Made by a program: the position numbers and the translations under genes. From Nitzschia sp. DOCU1 (taxonomy: Eukaryota; Bacillariophyta; Bacillariophyceae; Bacillariales; Bacillariaceae): a stretch of 64,000 nucleotides of DNA. The stretch is taken from the NCBI GenBank assembly GCA_951394045.1, contig OX595986.1, positions 1,240,001 through 1,304,000 of the forward strand. The letters run 5' to 3'. Position 1 is the stretch's first letter; the number at the start of each line of letters is the position of its first letter. The notes under the pieces were generated by a model. That model had not been told where the DNA came from and did no database searches. It saw nothing but the letters and a program-made list of their open reading frames with translations. This document shows, in pieces, positions 1-11,815 of this stretch.

Positions 1-3000
1 GAGGGACTGTTTAGCCGACGAAACAAGCATCCGTAGCTGCTGAATCAATGCCCCCGGATCGGGTTCCTTGACGCATTTGAAAATGTTGCCAAATAGTTTT
101 GCCGTGTCTCCTAGAGCAGGGTCTATCACCGCGAACCCCATAACGGAGCAGCGTTCGTCCGAACAACATGTCAGCACAGAATACAAGCCCTTTTTCTTTT
201 CGCCGTCCAGCGGCGACAGTACCATGCAAGGCAGAAAAGTCAACTTGAGTCGTTCTGCTCTTCCAATCCGCATGTATTCGTCTTGATACGCTCCACCCGA
301 TCCCAACTTCTTGCTCACAAATTCAAGACAGCGAACACGCATCTTGTCGTCGTCAACCTGTTCCGCGATATACTTTAGAATTTGAGTCAATGGAGGGAGA
401 ACTTTCATGCCCAGCCCAACAAGAAAGCGACCATTGAGAGAACGATCCGTGATTTCATCTTGAGAGGGCCATTGCAGGAGCTTAAGAAAAGGAAACATTC
501 GAAGCTCTCGGTCCGGCAAGTAAAGTTCATGCGGCGCGAACATTCTATTCACGTCATTCTCGCATGGCAAATATTGGGTGGTCTTGAGTTTCGAAACGTC
601 CTTAGGCGTAAGTGTTGCTGTTCGCAGGTATTCAATGAGCGGTTTCGGGTCACTGCTCCACTTGAGAGTGTCCAGATTGGCAAACAGAAAATCGATAGCT
701 ACTGATTTGCGCACTCCAATGGCAACAAGAAATTCATCCGAGATGCCCATGTGTTTGAGAGTTTGCGAAACCTTATGAAAGTTCCCAATGCCGTCAAATG
801 CTTCTAGTTCCGCCGAATATAGATACAAATTTGATGGGCAGTCTGCACAGTACGAAGTCGGTATGACAGAATCAAAGGGAATGCAACGGCGTTCTTTGAA
901 CACGGTCTCGCAGAAACCACCAAAAATGGATTGCTCGTGAGGAGGCCGTCTCGTGTACTCCTGACTCAATGTCGCAAGAACTTGAAGACGTAACTTCTCA
1001 TCTTCAGGCTGTCCAGAATTCATGCATTCGTGATGACTGATAAACTCAATCCAGATTTCGATTGGAAGAGCTTCAAACCATGCTCGCAGTGACGAATCCG
1101 TGAGAGTGCGTAACGTGACAGCGTCCTGGATCCCCTTTGGAAGGACAGAGTCTGGCATCGGTAGTGTATCGATGGAATACCCACTGCCCATCCGAATTTT
1201 GTCCTTGTCAAGGTAGAATAAGAAGTCTCTCAGCTTGAATACCGGGACGGTATCGCTCTCCTCTTTGTACTTCATAAAGAATTGAATCCTTTCCTTAATG
1301 TCCAACGACCTCGAAGTGGAAATATGAGGATGAATTTTCTGGTACCGTACCCACCACTTGAGGAACCGTATCACTTTTTCTTCTTCCAAAACTTCCTGGG
1401 ATAGCTTTTCAGCCAAATCATTCAAGTTCAAGGGCTGGCATTGTGCAATGACATTGTGATATTCTTCGGCGTTGGTGTAGACAATCGCACGAACAACATT
1501 ATCTTTGCAAAAGGCTTCCATACCCTTGCACGGTAAACGCGCCACATCTCCAGCCACGACGCCGGTTCGAGTCAACACGGGAGGTGCCTTTTCCGGCAAA
1601 CAGCGCGAAAAGCCTTGCGCTAGAGCAGTTCCGACAGTGGGATCTGGAGTCGACTGCCGCGGACAAAATGATTGCATAAGCAGGATCGCCTGATGTTCTT
1701 CCGCACACAATGGCCGTGGGTCCCGAGGATGAATCAGCTCGGCGCCATCATCCGCAAACTCTTCCACCCTGTTGACAACTTTGACAATCGTCTTTTTGAC
1801 TCCCTTTGCCATGTACTTTGCGAACCCCCAGACTCGAGATGTCTTGCCGTTGTTGCCTTCGTCATTCTCCGTCGAGACAGTTTGATCCGCCGTCGTTACA
1901 GTATCGTCATCGTCGTCTCCGCTACTTGGTGCCTTGATAAAACCAGCTGAAGTGGGTGCCTTTTTCTTCTTTTCTTCCTCTTCTTTCAGTAGCTGCTCTT
2001 CGAGTTTGGCACGTTGCACCGCTCCCTTGGCGTATTCAAAGCCCAAAGATGACATGCCGTGCTCGAGCGTTAATCGCATCAAAATTCCTGAAAACTCCAA
2101 GAGTTCTAGATTGAAAAGTCGTAGTGTTTGATCTTGCAAATCCATCGCCTCTCGTTCTACCGTAGGAACAAAGGGAGCCGCCAAATGCGCAGCTAGGCCT
2201 GTCGTTTGACTTGTCCGGAATCCAATAAAGATCCTGCCTTCCCCAATGCGCGGTGAAAAGCCTTGTACAATTTTATAAGCCTTGTTCCGCTTGTGGATTT
2301 TGTTATTGTCATCGCCAACACTTTCAATTTGTTGCTGCCCATTCAAAAAGATTTGTACTTCCACGTTGGACGGTGGCTTCTTTTTTGTGACTCGTTCCAT
2401 CCGCTTTGTCATATTGGGTGGAATCTTGGTTTTGGCAGTGGCGGAGAGGTACCTGGCCATGACGGCCGCAGTATCTCCATCCAAACTGACCTGCACGTGA
2501 TAAAATGATTCCATCAGAGAATTCTCATCCCGCAAACTAAAGAGGCCGTTCGGACTGGCAGTGACGGCTCCATCAGATTTCCACCAGCTAGAAGATTTTT
2601 GAATTTGAACTACCGACGGTTCCTGCAGTAGCGTCTTGGTAATTGTCATTCGTTCCTTATTGTCAACAAAGACTCGAATTTCTCTGAGACACTTTGTAAA
2701 TGTCAGAGACGCACAAAGAAATTCTCCAAACTCTTGCAAATCTGGCAGTGGATACGGATCTCTTGACGGCAATATAAATGACGTCCATCCCTCATGATCC
2801 TTGCCATTGTCATTGTTTACCGTCTTGGTATAGAGGGCGTCGCCCTTCCAGACAAAGGCCAGAGCTTGATTCCCGCTAAGCACTATCGGTTCTTCACAAA
2901 TGCTAAACATGGTGTAGGCACCGACTCCAAAGGCTCCGATTTTACTTTCATCGGGGTTTCCTTCGGCGATTTTCTTGAGACGAGCCCAGTCCTGTGGTCG

Positions 3001-3306
3001 AAAGGGCATGCCATTGTTGCGATATTGTACGGACGTGACAATTTTGCGGGAGGATATCGTCGGCATTGCACTGCTATTGCTGGTTGCGGAAGAAGAAGTG
3101 CCCGGTGAATCTGCCGTAGTTGTAAAATAGACTTCGGCCATGGTTGCTTCGGCATCATTGGAGTTTTGCAAGAGTTCCCGATACACGGCACCAGCACTGG
3201 CATAACGCGCCAGAATCTTGTCAATCAATGCTCGTTGATTCACTTCCACGCGCTCTTCCTGGGCGGAAGTGTCGACATTGGCGCGGACCTTGTCATACAA
3301 GGACAT
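1..3306 (-). CDS. HSP90-like ATPase-domain giant protein (DUF3684 type), 3' part outside window
   Basis: The frame is open without interruption from an ATG at 3306 to the window edge, giving 1102 codons, and it clearly continues to the left. An in-frame TGA lies 18 bases upstream of the ATG, which fixes the start. The N-terminus has the GHKL/HSP90 ATPase signature: an N-box (ELLQNSNDA, residues about 44-52) and, near residues 115-130, a glycine-rich lid (GAFGVGAY). The size and the N-terminal GHKL domain match my recollection of the fungal/stramenopile DUF3684 family, whose function is not established. An acidic, lysine-rich linker lies near residues 455-500. A role as a chaperone-like ATPase, comparable to sacsin, is inference only. 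No intron is needed in the visible part. Confidence 0.8.
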   Translation of the reverse strand, partial: MSLYDKVRANVDTSAQEERVEVNQRALIDKILARYASAGAVYRELLQNSNDAEATMAEVYFTTTADSPGTSSSATSNSSAMPTISSRKIVTSVQYRNNGMPFRPQDWARLKKIAEGNPDESKIGAFGVGAYTMFSICEEPIVLSGNQALAFVWKGDALYTKTVNNDNGKDHEGWTSFILPSRDPYPLPDLQEFGEFLCASLTFTKCLREIRVFVDNKERMTITKTLLQEPSVVQIQKSSSWWKSDGAVTASPNGLFSLRDENSLMESFYHVQVSLDGDTAAVMARYLSATAKTKIPPNMTKRMERVTKKKPPSNVEVQIFLNGQQQIESVGDDNNKIHKRNKAYKIVQGFSPRIGEGRIFIGFRTSQTTGLAAHLAAPFVPTVEREAMDLQDQTLRLFNLELLEFSGILMRLTLEHGMSSLGFEYAKGAVQRAKLEEQLLKEEEEKKKKAPTSAGFIKAPSSGDDDDDTVTTADQTVSTENDEGNNGKTSRVWGFAKYMAKGVKKTIVKVVNRVEEFADDGAELIHPRDPRPLCAEEHQAILLMQSFCPRQSTPDPTVGTALAQGFSRCLPEKAPPVLTRTGVVAGDVARLPCKGMEAFCKDNVVRAIVYTNAEEYHNVIAQCQPLNLNDLAEKLSQEVLEEEKVIRFLKWWVRYQKIHPHISTSRSLDIKERIQFFMKYKEESDTVPVFKLRDFLFYLDKDKIRMGSGYSIDTLPMPDSVLPKGIQDAVTLRTLTDSSLRAWFEALPIEIWIEFISHHECMNSGQPEDEKLRLQVLATLSQEYTRRPPHEQSIFGGFCETVFKERRCIPFDSVIPTSYCADCPSNLYLYSAELEAFDGIGNFHKVSQTLKHMGISDEFLVAIGVRKSVAIDFLFANLDTLKWSSDPKPLIEYLRTATLTPKDVSKLKTTQYLPCENDVNRMFAPHELYLPDRELRMFPFLKLLQWPSQDEITDRSLNGRFLVGLGMKVLPPLTQILKYIAEQVDDDKMRVRCLEFVSKKLGSGGAYQDEYMRIGRAERLKLTFLPCMVLSPLDGEKKKGLYSVLTCCSDERCSVMGFAVIDPALGDTAKLFGNIFKCVKEPDPGALIQQLRMLVSSAKQSL

Positions 3307-4708
3307 GATATGTCGACTCTGTCAATACAGCTTTGGAGGAGGGGTCAAGTAGTAGTCTTGTGGTTGTGTGTGTCAAGACGAAACATGTGTGCATTGGCGT
3401 TTTCGTTGGGTTTCATCGTCATTCTACCCGGTAGCTGGGTGCAAAGGTTGTTCCAACGGCTTTTGACGGACGATTTACAACGTCCCTCTCGAACAAAAAT
3501 ACAAATGTTCGTTAAGGATTCATCCGACTTTATAGACGCGAATCATGCGACAGACAGTCAGTCAGTACGACGACACACTGAAAAGGCGAGAATGGAACAA
3601 TGGCGAAGTGGCAGATAGATACCAATCCCGCTATTTGCACGAAAGAACTTCGAAGAAGCGAAGCATGCGACATGGATTACGACACAACGACGAAATGGCA
3701 GGTAGGGGGCAATCCCGGCGCGAACGGGCCTATGGAGATACTATCATCCCTCCCTCGCATCGGTTCTATGGATAGCAAGAGACGTACCTGGTAATTCCTA
3801 ATCTAAGAGAGAGCACTACGCAAATATGTGTCTTCACACTGCAGTAAACTTGTACATCATGCATGACAAAGTCCGATGGAACTTCGAGGCGGAATTTAGC
3901 ATTGAAATGTCTTTGTACAAGTATAAAGAAACAGTTCATATGCCTCCTTGTTCGGGTTGAAGGAGATGGCTGCGGACGTGGCGTGGTCTCGAACTCACTT
4001 CTCCTTGGAGAACACTATCAGTCACTTTATCGAACCCAGAGTTTGAGATTGCTTAAATCGATCCATGAAGGTAATATGCCTTTGCATTGAAGGAAATCCG
4101 AGACCACTCCGATATTGTCCCCCACTTTCTTGCCGGATGGTTCAATATTCTTGTTGGCAATCACGGCGACAGCTTGCAATGTTGCGAATTGTCCGAACTG
4201 TGTGCACTGTTGGTCACAGACAGTCAGTCAGTCTTCGAATACCGGTTTCAGTGGGAAGCGGCAAGAAGGCCTACCAGTATGGTGATGTCTTGGCAATAAT
4301 TGAAAGGTTATGTCGGAGTCTCAGAAGTTTCGCCGAGGTCCGCAAATTATTCTGTGAAGAACTCAGTGTTAATTAATAGCACTCCTGCTTACAGCACTGT
4401 CAGTACTGTACGCTCCCTCCAATGAGCGCGTTATGCTTTTCTCTGACGCAAATCCTCACACCTGTACCTTACCCAAGCGCTTATCGTTGGCGTCTTTGTT
4501 ACCGGTAGTGGTACTGATGAGTGCTGTGTGTGGGTCCAATTGCCCAATTCATCCGCGATGAAGGGCGTTACCCTTCTTTCGCGTTGGTAGCAAAATTCGC
4601 GACCCCGACGATCTTGCATCACAAATCGGCACTGATACTCTGAAACCTTGCGAGACATCTCTCATCACAAGCCTCATTGAGAAAAGCATCTTGCTTACTT
4701 ACTTCATC
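3307..4708. other. Intergenic, divergent promoter region
   Basis: This stretch lies between two divergently transcribed genes. Only short open frames without recognisable similarity occur. The motif cagacagtcagtcagt appears twice, near 3550 and 4215. Nothing else is supported. Confidence 0.5.
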
Positions 4709-5599
4709 ATGGTTTGTCAATCCAATCTTCCAGTGGTCTCGGACGACGACAGTTCGTCGACGAGGCCTTGTTCTACACGTCGGCAGCAACAGCAGCATGG
4801 ACAAGAGTCCTTTCCGTCGGTAGGAAACTCGGCGGAATCGACAATATGGAGCTGCGTACCCTACTTGGATTTGTCGAGCATTAGCTATGCCTTGGCGATC
4901 ATGGGTCTCTTCTTTCATGAAACCCAGCAATACGAAAACTCGTTTACGGCCTATCGCGATGTATTGCTCATTCAGCAAAAAGTTCACGGGGAACAAAGTG
5001 TCGAGTGTGGCAATACATGGCACACCCTGGGGCTGGTATGCTTCAAGATTGGCAACTGCGAAGAGCAAGCGATGCGATGCTTCCAGAACAGTCTGGCGTG
5101 TTATGCCAAGCAACCAAAGGCCGCAGAGAAGTACCGAATTGAAATCGCCAATTGCCTTTTCAACATTGGCTATCTGACCTCGGAAAAGACCAAGGACAGC
5201 AACGTCGCGATTCATTTCTACAACGAATCGTTAAGGCTGCGCCAAAGCACACAAAGCCCTGAAGCTGTCAGTGGGGCTCTTCACACGTTCGTGCACATCG
5301 GACGGTTACATGAAAGGGATGGGAACCTAGAGACTGCTGTCGAATACTTGCAAGGGGCGATTGGCGCAGCGTTGGCATCGGGGCCGGAGCACGTCAATCT
5401 CGACTTTTTGACGGAAACGCTGAACCATATTGGCAATCTAAGGCTACAGATTGGTGACACGACGGGAATGATGCAAGCCTACAGTGATGCACTTCGTCTG
5501 CTCCGACTCATCGGTAAGGACGAGGATTCCTTGGACATTCGGGGGATGGATCTTTACCACATTTCCAGGTTACATCCTCGATGCGCAAGAATAGCATAG
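4709..5599 (+). CDS. Tetratricopeptide-repeat protein
   Basis: A 296-aa protein starting at the first ATG (MVCQSN). After a Ser/Gln-rich N-terminus of about 45 residues, the rest is built of helical pairs with TPR spacing. Examples are segments with ALAIMGLFFHETQQYENSF, TWHTLGLVCFKIGN, CLFNIGYLTSE, THFVHIGRLHERDGN-like and NHIGNLRLQIGD. The pattern is that of kinesin-light-chain/Nephrocystin-type TPRs, which usually bind other proteins. The last repeat ends abruptly in a short basic tail (LHPRCARIA), so the chain may be slightly truncated compared with longer TPR proteins. No catalytic domain, signal peptide or membrane segment is seen. The partner and pathway are unknown. Confidence 0.75.
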   Translation: MVCQSNLPVVSDDDSSSTRPCSTRRQQQQHGQESFPSVGNSAESTIWSCVPYLDLSSISYALAIMGLFFHETQQYENSFTAYRDVLLIQQKVHGEQSVECGNTWHTLGLVCFKIGNCEEQAMRCFQNSLACYAKQPKAAEKYRIEIANCLFNIGYLTSEKTKDSNVAIHFYNESLRLRQSTQSPEAVSGALHTFVHIGRLHERDGNLETAVEYLQGAIGAALASGPEHVNLDFLTETLNHIGNLRLQIGDTTGMMQAYSDALRLLRLIGKDEDSLDIRGMDLYHISRLHPRCARIA

Positions 5600-5878
5600 A
5601 TGAAGAGCTCGAATCGTTATCCTCGAACGGCCGGGACACGCGGCACAAACGCAGAAACCTCTGTACCTAATTAATGTCATTCGTACGACATACCATCCAT
5701 AAATTTGATGAACAATCGAACGACGGGAATCGATGAAACCAAACGCTTCCGGTCAAAAATCTAGACTGCGTGGCATGTGAATAGCTACCATACATAAACT
5801 TTCTAGATCCGTTCTTAACAAATGCGCAACAAACTGTAGCTATCGAACTGCAGGCATAGTGATTAGCTTGAGTTATCA

Positions 5879-8689
5879 TTACGCTAGTCCCGGCGTTAAA
5901 CCACCGTCAGTGTGATTATCTGGCTCCGTATCCCGCGAGCTCTCCTCTGCCTTTTCTTCTTGCTTTTGCCTGTGATCCTGTCTTGCCGTCACGTATTCTC
6001 GATATTGCTTATCACCTTGAAATGGACGCTCGCCAATGAGATCAATCATGTCATCGTGCGTGATCGTTTCCTTTTCCATCAATAGTTTGGCGACACTTTC
6101 TACCTGATCCTTTCGCGAACGGATCAATTCGACCGTTCGCTGGTAGGCCGCATCGACAATGGCTCGAGCTTCCTCGTCCATCGCTTCGGCGGTCGCGTCC
6201 GAATAAGGCTTATCTCCAGGTTGCCCGTCGTCCCGTGGAAACGATAGCTGACCAACACGAGAGTTCATGCCGTAGTTTTGGATCGTGCTGTATACTAACT
6301 GCGTCACACGTCGAAGATCATCTGATGCTCCAGTGGTGACTCGACCAAAGAACACTTCTTCGGCTGCTCTTCCTGCCAGAGCCATACATACGATATCCAT
6401 AATCTGATCCTGCGTTCGCAGAAACACTTCCTTTGGTAAATACTGCGCAAAACCGAGTGCCCCGCTAGCTCTGGGAATGATGGTCACCTTCAAGAGAGGA
6501 TCAGCATGTTCCAAGAACCATCCCGCAACAGCATGACCCGCCTCATGATGAGCTACGATCTCACGTTCGTGGGTGCTCATAATCTTGTTGCTTTCAAGAC
6601 CACCAATGATTCTGTCAGTCGCCTTCTCAAAGTCTTCAATGGTCACTGTCTCTGCCTTGCGCCGAGCAGCGACAATTGCAGCTTCGTTACAAAGATTGGC
6701 AATGTCTGCTCCTGCAAAGCCCGGAGTCAACCCAGCCAGTCGACCAGCATAGTCTTCCGCGTCTCCGTCCAAAGTGATTCCCTTAAGATGCACATGGAAA
6801 ATTTCCTTCCGTCCTCGCAAATCCGGCTTGTCAACTGTTATTTGTCGATCAAAGCGACCAGGGCGCGTCAAGGCTTGATCCAAAATGTCGATACGATTTG
6901 TACCGGCAAGGACAACGACCCCCGTCGTAGGACTGAAACCGTCCATCTCCACCAAAAGTTGATTCAACGTATTTTCCCGTTCATCATTGCCTCCGGAAAA
7001 GCCTCCACGTCCGCGTTGTCGTCCGACAGCGTCGATTTCATCAATAAACACAATACAGGGCGCATTGGCTCTTGCCTCCTTGAAGAGATCGCGAACTCGG
7101 GAAGGGCCGACACCGACAAACATTTCTATTCAGCGCGAAAGACACACAATGCAACAAGTGAGGGGTGCCAAGTTCAGACTCGACCACGCCGGCGACCGGC
7201 AATCCATCTCCTCGGTACTCACCAATAAAGTCTGATCCCGAAATCGAGTAGAAGGGGACACCGGCTTCCCCAGCTACAGCCTTGGCCAGTAACGTTTTAC
7301 CTGCACGGAAACAAGTCGTTAGAATATCTTCAGTGCGTGATCCATCCTTGCCACAAACCGTCCTGTTTACTAACCTGTACCCGGCGGACCACAAAGAAGA
7401 GCCCCCTTGGGAATCTTGGCTCCCAACTTGGTGAATCGAGACGAATCCTTCAAAAAATCAACAAACTCCATCACTTCTTTCTTGGCTTGTTCACACCCCG
7501 CGACATGCGTAAAGTCAACCTGAACCGATTCAGGATTGATCTTTTTAGCATTGGACTTGCCAATTTGGAAAATGCCTCCCATGCCACCACCGCCACCGGC
7601 TCCACCGCCACCCGCTCCAGCACCGCCCATCATTCCGCGGGAGTAATAGTACAAAATACCCAACATGGCCAGCATGGGTGTGGCCTTGATGAATTCCACC
7701 AGCAAATTAACTTCATTGACGTACTGAACCGGGATCCATTCTCGAGGATGAATGTGATTTTGCGCCTTGGATAGCTTTTCTTCGAAGGATTCAATGCTTC
7801 CAATGTAAAAGTGATAGAACGGTGTGTTTTGTGAGGAAGATCGAATGGACGATGAAGGGCTGCCACTTGATGTCGCGTCGGCGCTCGGCTCATTGAACTC
7901 GAGAACAGTGCCATCGTCCTCGTCGTGATGCTGATGTTGCTCACGTGGCGTCGCCCCTTCTGTAATGTGGAAATCTGTCGACATCATTTTCGAATCAGCC
8001 TGTGAGGGAATTCCTCGCGATCCAGGGTGTAAAATGACTCGTGCCAACGAATTGTTCACCACCACAATCTTTTCCACTTGGCCTGATTCGAGCAAATGAT
8101 TTCGAAAGTCCACAAAGGTAATCTCCTTTCCATTACGCGTCGTTTCTTCTCCATCTACCAAAAACCGTCTAGCAGCCATGACCATTAACAGCATGGCGAT
8201 CAATGCGGGGATGTTTTGAGGATCTTGATCTTCGTTGGGTGGCGGAATGCCTTGTTTTTTGTTCTTTTGCTGTTGGCTCTTCTTGCTGGTAGACTGGAAG
8301 GTGTTGTTACTCGTCTTGCTTTTCTTCTTGGTCTCCTCGACTTCAACCGTTTTACCGTCTTTGTCCTTGGGAAAGAAATTCTCAAACCCCTTGGGGACCT
8401 TGGCCCACCATTGCTCTAAAAACCACGCAGAGGCCGACGACATGGGAAATAGAAACTCTGAAACGTTCGGATATGATCTTGTCGACGACCACAGCGGCTC
8501 CTCTGACGGACCCTTATTTCGGCTTAGCCACTCTTCTACCGGAATGGCGCGGACTGTTGCAACGGGGGGTCTCGAAGGACGCCCCGTCGAAATGTGGTTG
8601 CTAGGAATAGTCCGTCTCGATGACCCCACCGCGGACGGGACCCGCCGCTTGAAATGCCTGATTAAAAGGCTGCTAGTAGCGGACGACAT
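5879..8689 (-). CDS. Mitochondrial m-AAA protease (FtsH/AFG3L2 type), 3 exons
   Basis: Exons 8689-7375, 7300-7223 and 7125-5879 join in frame to 879 aa. The introns are 7301-7374 (74 nt) and 7126-7222 (97 nt), both GT-AG. The basic, acid-poor N-terminus looks like a mitochondrial presequence. A membrane segment near residues 155-175 and another near 300 ([14 protein letters not shown]) bracket an intermembrane-space domain, and a Gly-rich linker follows. The first intron splits the Walker A motif (GPPGTGKT, about 434-441). The second falls just before [14 protein letters not shown]. Walker B (FIDEID) is near 491-496 and the zinc-protease motif HEAGH is at about 658-662. The family forms hexamers in the mitochondrial inner membrane that degrade unassembled proteins and process mitoribosomal components. 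The close homologue could instead be a plastid FtsH, but the soluble insert and layout fit m-AAA best. Confidence 0.93.
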
Positions 8690-9400
8690 GGTGAATCAAA
8701 ATCGAATAATCGAGCAAAAGCTGACCAGCGGAAGGTTTTTGTGGTTGCTCTATTATTCACCGGGAGAAGAAAGGCAAATGCCCGCAACGGAATGTTGTTA
8801 CGAAAAAGAACGATAAGGATCGAATGGGATCCTTCCTAATCGTGTGCGTTGTCAATAGGTTCGTCCGCCTTTTGTGGAACCACGTTGACGCAGAGCGAAA
8901 GATGGTTTGCTAAACTATGTCATGTTCTATCCCAAGTATGAGGGTACCAGTATACTGTTCTTCACTGCCTACCCGACAGACGAACGAACCCAAGAATGTC
9001 TGTCGGTAAAAACTCGGCGAAGGAAACAAAGAAAGCAAGAGCCTTTCGGGGTTTCTGCCATACTTCGGGTCACACACGGGGACATTTCGAACGTTTCTAC
9101 GGGACTTCTCGTAACAAAATTGGGTAGGACCTATTTACTCTATCCGTTGTGCGTTCTTGCACTGCACCCAAAGCGGCCAAGTAAGTGCGTGAATTACAGC
9201 GGCGGGAAGTTCCGAATCGACACCACCGCGCGGCGAAACACGTTTCATCGAGAGCATCGCCACCACCACCACCACACTGTGCTGCCAGAACAAACGAGAA
9301 AGAAGCAACAAGAGCTTCTCAAGCACGGCACAACCAGAAGCGGGCGAGAAACGAAGAGTCACTGGCGGCTATTTTGGATCTCCATTTCTTTCATTCTGGC
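8690..9400. other. Divergent intergenic region / possible 5' UTR
   Basis: This separates the protease gene from the gene at 9401. A GTAAGT donor-like site at about 9180 and an open frame from 8907 leave open an upstream non-coding or coding exon for the 9401 gene. No homology supports it. Confidence 0.4.
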
Positions 9401-10228
9401 ATGCTTCGGGTGCCTTTTGCAGACATAAAGCCAGTCAGCACCACCGTAGTCAACACTCCAGCCAGAACTTTCACCACGAGTCAACAACATAATTTTAACG
9501 AGACGATGATGATCAAAGCAGACGAAGAACGAGTCGACGCCACAATAAAGAACCTTCAGTACCTGTCCATATGGGACGATGGAGAGTCCTCTAGCCCGCT
9601 CATGGACCAGACAAATAGGTCCTTGAACTCCTCAGATCATTCCGCAACATTTTCCGTCATCAAGACAACGCCACCGACTTCTCCAGCACCCAGCAGCCAT
9701 CCTAGCAACAACAATAAACGTTCCAAACGAGATGTTGGGGGAGAATATGAACTGAAGAATGCTCGTGATGCCCTCGTTGGATCCATATCCGCTGTCATCA
9801 ACTTTCTCAGCACCTCTGGAGTTCCCAAACCAGCATGCGATCAGCTTCAAAAGAACCTGGACCTGGGCCGCTACTTTGCTGTGATGAAGCGAGTGCAGGA
9901 TTACATTCAATGTTTACCTTCTTTGGAAGTAGATGATATCATGGCGAAGATTCATTTGTCAGTCACAGCCTGGGAGGCTCTTACTCGGTTCAAGACAATA
10001 GAATACAAGCGGGCGTACAAACTGTGTTTCAAGCTGCGATATGAGCTCAAGGGGACGCCGAGTGAAATCAAGGCGGCGATTGCGGCGCAAATCACTCTAG
10101 CGGAGCAATGTACGGCGTGTCAGAAAAAGCTATACCTGGTGCAAAAGTGGCAACGATATATACTGCAAAAGATGAAACGATCGACCATGATCGAGCCTCA
10201 AGGGTACCAACCCATTCGATGTCTGTAA
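9401..10228 (+). CDS. Conserved-looking protein of unknown function
   Basis: The ATG at 9401 gives 275 aa; a second plausible start at 9506 (MMIKADEERVD) gives 240 aa. The frame is open further upstream to 9185 but with no ATG there. The N-terminal third is Ser/Thr/Pro-rich and looks disordered. From about residue 115 the chain becomes a compact helical domain (NARDALVGSISAVINFL, LGRYFAVMKRVQDYIQ, AWEALTRFKTIEYKRAYK) ending in QGYQPIRCL. No family is recognised. No signal peptide or membrane segment is evident. Confidence 0.6.
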   Translation: MLRVPFADIKPVSTTVVNTPARTFTTSQQHNFNETMMIKADEERVDATIKNLQYLSIWDDGESSSPLMDQTNRSLNSSDHSATFSVIKTTPPTSPAPSSHPSNNNKRSKRDVGGEYELKNARDALVGSISAVINFLSTSGVPKPACDQLQKNLDLGRYFAVMKRVQDYIQCLPSLEVDDIMAKIHLSVTAWEALTRFKTIEYKRAYKLCFKLRYELKGTPSEIKAAIAAQITLAEQCTACQKKLYLVQKWQRYILQKMKRSTMIEPQGYQPIRCL

Positions 10229-11155
10229 TGTAACCTCCCATACTGCTAATAATCATGTATCATCATGCTCACACTAATGGTTCATAGTCATATTATGTAT
10301 AGAAAAGTAAGCCGGTGAGCCTTTTGAGGGATACTTGTTGAGGTATCATTCCTTTAGTAAACGATATCATTGCTCCCATCATGCTTGTGGTCGCATGTCA
10401 ACATGGCGCACCTCCAGCCTCGTGCTTCCCTGACTGCACGCTAAAATAAGCTTCTCAAACTCATCTAGCTAGGAGTCGTAAAGCTCACGAAACTACGGGC
10501 TATTCGCTAGGGGAAAATTGCGCGGCAGAAACGAGGGTAGAAAGCTGAAAATAACCCTCGTATCTTGGTTCGTGATTCAAATAATTGCCCATCATCACGC
10601 TCATTCGAAAGTTAGCACAGAGCTGAAAATGGGCCATTCAAACGTTGCGCACCAGCGCGGCAATGGCTCTTGTAGTACCTGGGGTACTAGAACCTCTAGT
10701 AGTAGACGGCAATTTTTCCTACATAGTACCCAAAAGCACGAAAAGTCGCTTCTTTCGACAAACCAAGAATCGCGCGGCCGATGCAAGGATCTCGTACTAT
10801 GCCATGACGAGTGTGAAAGAAAACCCTTTCTTCTTTACTTTCACCTAGGACTATGCTTGGACTGCTACCAGGTACTTTTCTTGTCGAAGTAGTTGCATAC
10901 TGGATAGTTCGTACCCTACGCTGCTTTGACTATTCTAGCCGTACTAGAGACCACGTAGCCCCAGGAGCAGCAGTCCTGCTAGTTAGTAGTAAGTGTGTCG
11001 AGAAAATCAAAATGGCACGGTACTACAACAATCCCGGTAGCAGAGGAGGCCGCGGAGTAGGGTACGGCGTACAAATGGTCTAGTACAGTTCTACTCCGTG
11101 GACTACGGGTACATTGCTGAAAAAATGATACTAATAGCAGGACCAGCGACTTTTA
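10229..11155. other. Intergenic, convergent 3' region
   Basis: Contains only unconvincing short frames, the longest near 10518-10892. The stretch 10660-11110 is rich in short tagtac/gtacta palindromic motifs. No gene or RNA can be supported. Confidence 0.45.
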
Positions 11156-11815
11156 CTACGCCGCTTTGGAGGCGAAGGAATTGGCCATCTGTCTTCTTTC
11201 TTGTTCAAAGAAGTTAGTTGGTAGTAGATGACGCGGTTTCCTTCTGCACATTGCCATTGCCGTTGAGGCTCGTACGGCGGCAGAATAAGAAGCGAAAGTG
11301 CCCTCAGCGGAGTCCGTTGTTCTTGGAGATGCCGGTGGTGGTAGCGTGACCTGAGGGGTGGCTTCCTCGTGGATATTCCGATTCAAGACACCGCTTCTGG
11401 CTGCCTTTTGATCTTGGATTCCTCGCAACAAAGCCAATCGTTGACTTGTTACTGAAAAGCTTGCATAAATTTCTGCGATGTCGTCATGATCGTCAACGCC
11501 CTCGGCCTTTTGTGTGCTTTGCTCCCGTAGCACTGCAGCGCACGCTAGATTTCTGTTTTCGCAGCCTCCAATACTGGACTCGAGGCCTCTCGTACAAATC
11601 CCATCACCGTTATCATCCGTCGTTGCCAAAATGGGGCGTGTGCAGCCGCAGCTGGCAGCAACGATTTCTCTGCAGCGAATGCGGATGGATTCAAGCTCAG
11701 CCTGAGAATACCAAGTGGCGTTCTTCTCGTCTGGCTCGAATGTGTCTTTATTCGCGATGATTTGGACCGCCACCCGAGGAAAGAAAGTTACTTGCTTTGT
11801 GGTATTCTTCGACAT
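11156..11815 (-). CDS. Small soluble protein of a probably diatom-restricted family
   Basis: 219 aa with an ATG start. The N-terminus (VTFFPRVAVQIIANKD), the acidic DTFEPDEKNATWYSQAELESIRIRC block and the later CTRGLES motif recall a family common in diatom genomes and uncharacterised, with the pattern W-Y/F-S...E...R then RGLE. A helical middle region (QRLALLRGIQDQKAA) follows. No signal peptide, transmembrane segment or catalytic motif is visible. The family assignment rests on memory of the pattern, not on a search. Confidence 0.65.
   Translation of the reverse strand: MSKNTTKQVTFFPRVAVQIIANKDTFEPDEKNATWYSQAELESIRIRCREIVAASCGCTRPILATTDDNGDGICTRGLESSIGGCENRNLACAAVLREQSTQKAEGVDDHDDIAEIYASFSVTSQRLALLRGIQDQKAARSGVLNRNIHEEATPQVTLPPPASPRTTDSAEGTFASYSAAVRASTAMAMCRRKPRHLLPTNFFEQERRQMANSFASKAA

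Noticed and set aside
6506..7228. 240-codon plus-strand frame inside the FtsH-type gene
   Set aside because: Antisense to conserved AAA and protease motifs; shadow frame.
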